From NCBI RefSeq assembly GCF_020179425.1, contig NZ_JAILYM010000005.1, positions 124,001 to 188,000 of the forward strand: a DNA stretch of 64,000 bases. Direction: 5' to 3'. The translations under genes were made by a program, and so were the position numbers. Numbering within the stretch: the stretch's first letter is position 1; the number at the start of each line of letters is the position of its first letter. Of this stretch, positions 63,061 through 64,000 are shown one piece after another. A model generated the notes under the pieces. It was not told the origin of the DNA, ran no database searches, and was given only the letters and a program-made list of their open reading frames with translations. Source of the DNA: Novosphingobium percolationis. GTDB lineage: Bacteria; Pseudomonadota; Alphaproteobacteria; Sphingomonadales; Sphingomonadaceae.

Positions 63061-64000
63061 TCAGGCGCTCGCTTGCGCGGCTTCCTGCTCCAGCGTCGGG
63101 TAGTCGATATAGCCTTCGGGGCTCGGATAGTACCACGATTTCGGCGCCCCCCTGTTCGGGGTGAGCGCCGCGCCCTTGTGGATGCGCGTGGCAAGGTCGG
63201 GGTTGGACAGGTACAGGCGCCCCCAGCTGACCGCATCGCACCGGCCCGACGCAACGTCGGCATCGGCCTGCGCGGGCGTGTAGTCGCTGTTGAGCACCAG
63301 CGGCCCCTTGTAGATCGCGCGGATCACCGCGTCCTGCTGCGGCACGGTGGTCGACCCATAAGTGCCGTCCGGCCCCGGCTGGCGCAGTTCGAGGAACGCC
63401 GCGCCCGCATCCTGCACCACTTGCGCGGCGTGCGCGAACAGGGTCGCCGGATCGGGATCGTCCGCGCCCTGGCTGTCGCCGTTGGGCGAAAGGCGCACCG
63501 ACACATGGGCTGCATCCCACGCCGAAACGATGCCTTCCAGCACCTCGCGCAGCAGCCGCACGCGGTTTTCGGCAGGGCCGCCGTAATCGTCGTCGCGGTG
63601 GTTGGTGCTCGAACGCAGGAACTGGTCGATCAGGTAGCCATTGGCGGCGTGCAGCTGCACGCCATCGAAGCCCGCTGCGCGCGCGTTGCGGGTGGCGAGC
63701 GCATAGTCCTCGACCACGCGCGCCATCTCGTCGATGCGCAAGGGCCGCGCGGTCTCATAGGGGAAGCGGCCTGCGGGGGTATGCGCCATGCCCTCTTCCA
63801 GCCGCGTGGCCGAGGCCGAGACCGGCGGCTGGCCGCCGATGAACCACGGGTGCACCACGCGGCCCATGTGCCACAGCTGGCAGACGATGCGCCCGCCCGC
63901 CTTGTGCACCGCCTCGGTGATCGGCTTCCAGCCTTCCACTTGCGCCGCGTTCCAGATGCCCGGCGCGCGCGCGGTGCCGAGGCCCTCCTGGCTGATCCCG
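63061..64000 (-). CDS. Old Yellow Enzyme-family alkene reductase (N-acylethylamine/NEM reductase-like), 5' truncated
   Basis: The gene runs off the right edge; 312 residues of an FMN-dependent ene reductase are visible. Motifs: ISQEGLGTARAPGIW-x-x-QVEGWK (the start of the visible part), VCQLWHMGRVVHPWFIGGQPP, VEDYALATRNARAAGFDGVQLHAANGYLIDQFL (substrate His and Asn), FLELRQPGPDGTYG, and SWGRLYLSNPDLATRI (FMN phosphate site). Enzymes of this group reduce activated C=C bonds using NADPH. The N-terminal 50 or so residues are missing. Confidence 0.88.
   Translation of the reverse strand, partial: GISQEGLGTARAPGIWNAAQVEGWKPITEAVHKAGGRIVCQLWHMGRVVHPWFIGGQPPVSASATRLEEGMAHTPAGRFPYETARPLRIDEMARVVEDYALATRNARAAGFDGVQLHAANGYLIDQFLRSSTNHRDDDYGGPAENRVRLLREVLEGIVSAWDAAHVSVRLSPNGDSQGADDPDPATLFAHAAQVVQDAGAAFLELRQPGPDGTYGSTTVPQQDAVIRAIYKGPLVLNSDYTPAQADADVASGRCDAVSWGRLYLSNPDLATRIHKGAALTPNRGAPKSWYYPSPEGYIDYPTLEQEAAQASA

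Overview
This 64 kb window is GC-rich, densely packed chromosomal DNA. Its gene families and gene orders point to an alphaproteobacterium of the Sphingomonadales, most like Novosphingobium or a close relative. Indicators are the ppsR-maf-aroE-coaE-dnaQ block next to hemE, the RcdA, TrcR and DUF1192 proteins, a cpoB-tilS pair and PTS-Ntr regulators. I see no rRNA, tRNA, CRISPR array, prophage or intact insertion sequence.

Layout. 1-10.5 kb: the end of mnmA, a serine hydrolase lipoprotein, a cation efflux transporter with pdxH, a DnaJ-like chaperone, a BrkB-type membrane protein, fabI, the regulator trcR, a pyruvyl-transferase-like gene and a quinone oxidoreductase. 10.6-18 kb: clpA, a DNA exonuclease/ATP-dependent DNA ligase pair, a truncated haemoglobin, a DUF1275 membrane protein, then a 262 bp inverted-repeat element (17025-17286) lying exactly between two convergent genes. 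18-31 kb: a DUF167/GNAT/hemB group, an M23 peptidase, ftsH, a GH51 arabinofuranosidase, a CsgG-like secreted protein, tilS and cpoB. 31-38 kb: a RodZ-like protein, ptsP, two divergent DUF465 genes, rcdA, a GT-C glycosyltransferase and a SleB-type cell wall hydrolase. 38-44 kb: ptsN and hpf, then the compact ppsR-maf-aroE-coaE-dnaQ unit.

The ppsR-hemE intergenic region (44021-44353) has the gene context of the Caulobacter-type chromosomal origin. It carries DnaA-box-like sites and eight GANTC (CcrM) sites in about 220 bp, so the window probably contains oriC. After hemE come a ClC-family transporter, a hydroxyacid dehydrogenase, rpe, a heparinase-like protein and purH. Two tandem copies of a 157 bp hairpin-bearing repeat follow purH.

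The most unusual region is 53.5-60 kb. It holds an inositol-1-phosphate cytidylyltransferase-like protein, a myo-inositol-3-phosphate synthase, two CDP-alcohol phosphatidyltransferases (one with an N-terminal domain resembling a decayed nucleotidyltransferase), an MFS transporter and a PmtA-like methyltransferase. Together they suggest a dedicated inositol phosphodiester or inositol phospholipid pathway. The window ends with a membrane protein, lipB, a small lipoprotein, a CitE-like lyase and a truncated Old Yellow Enzyme gene.
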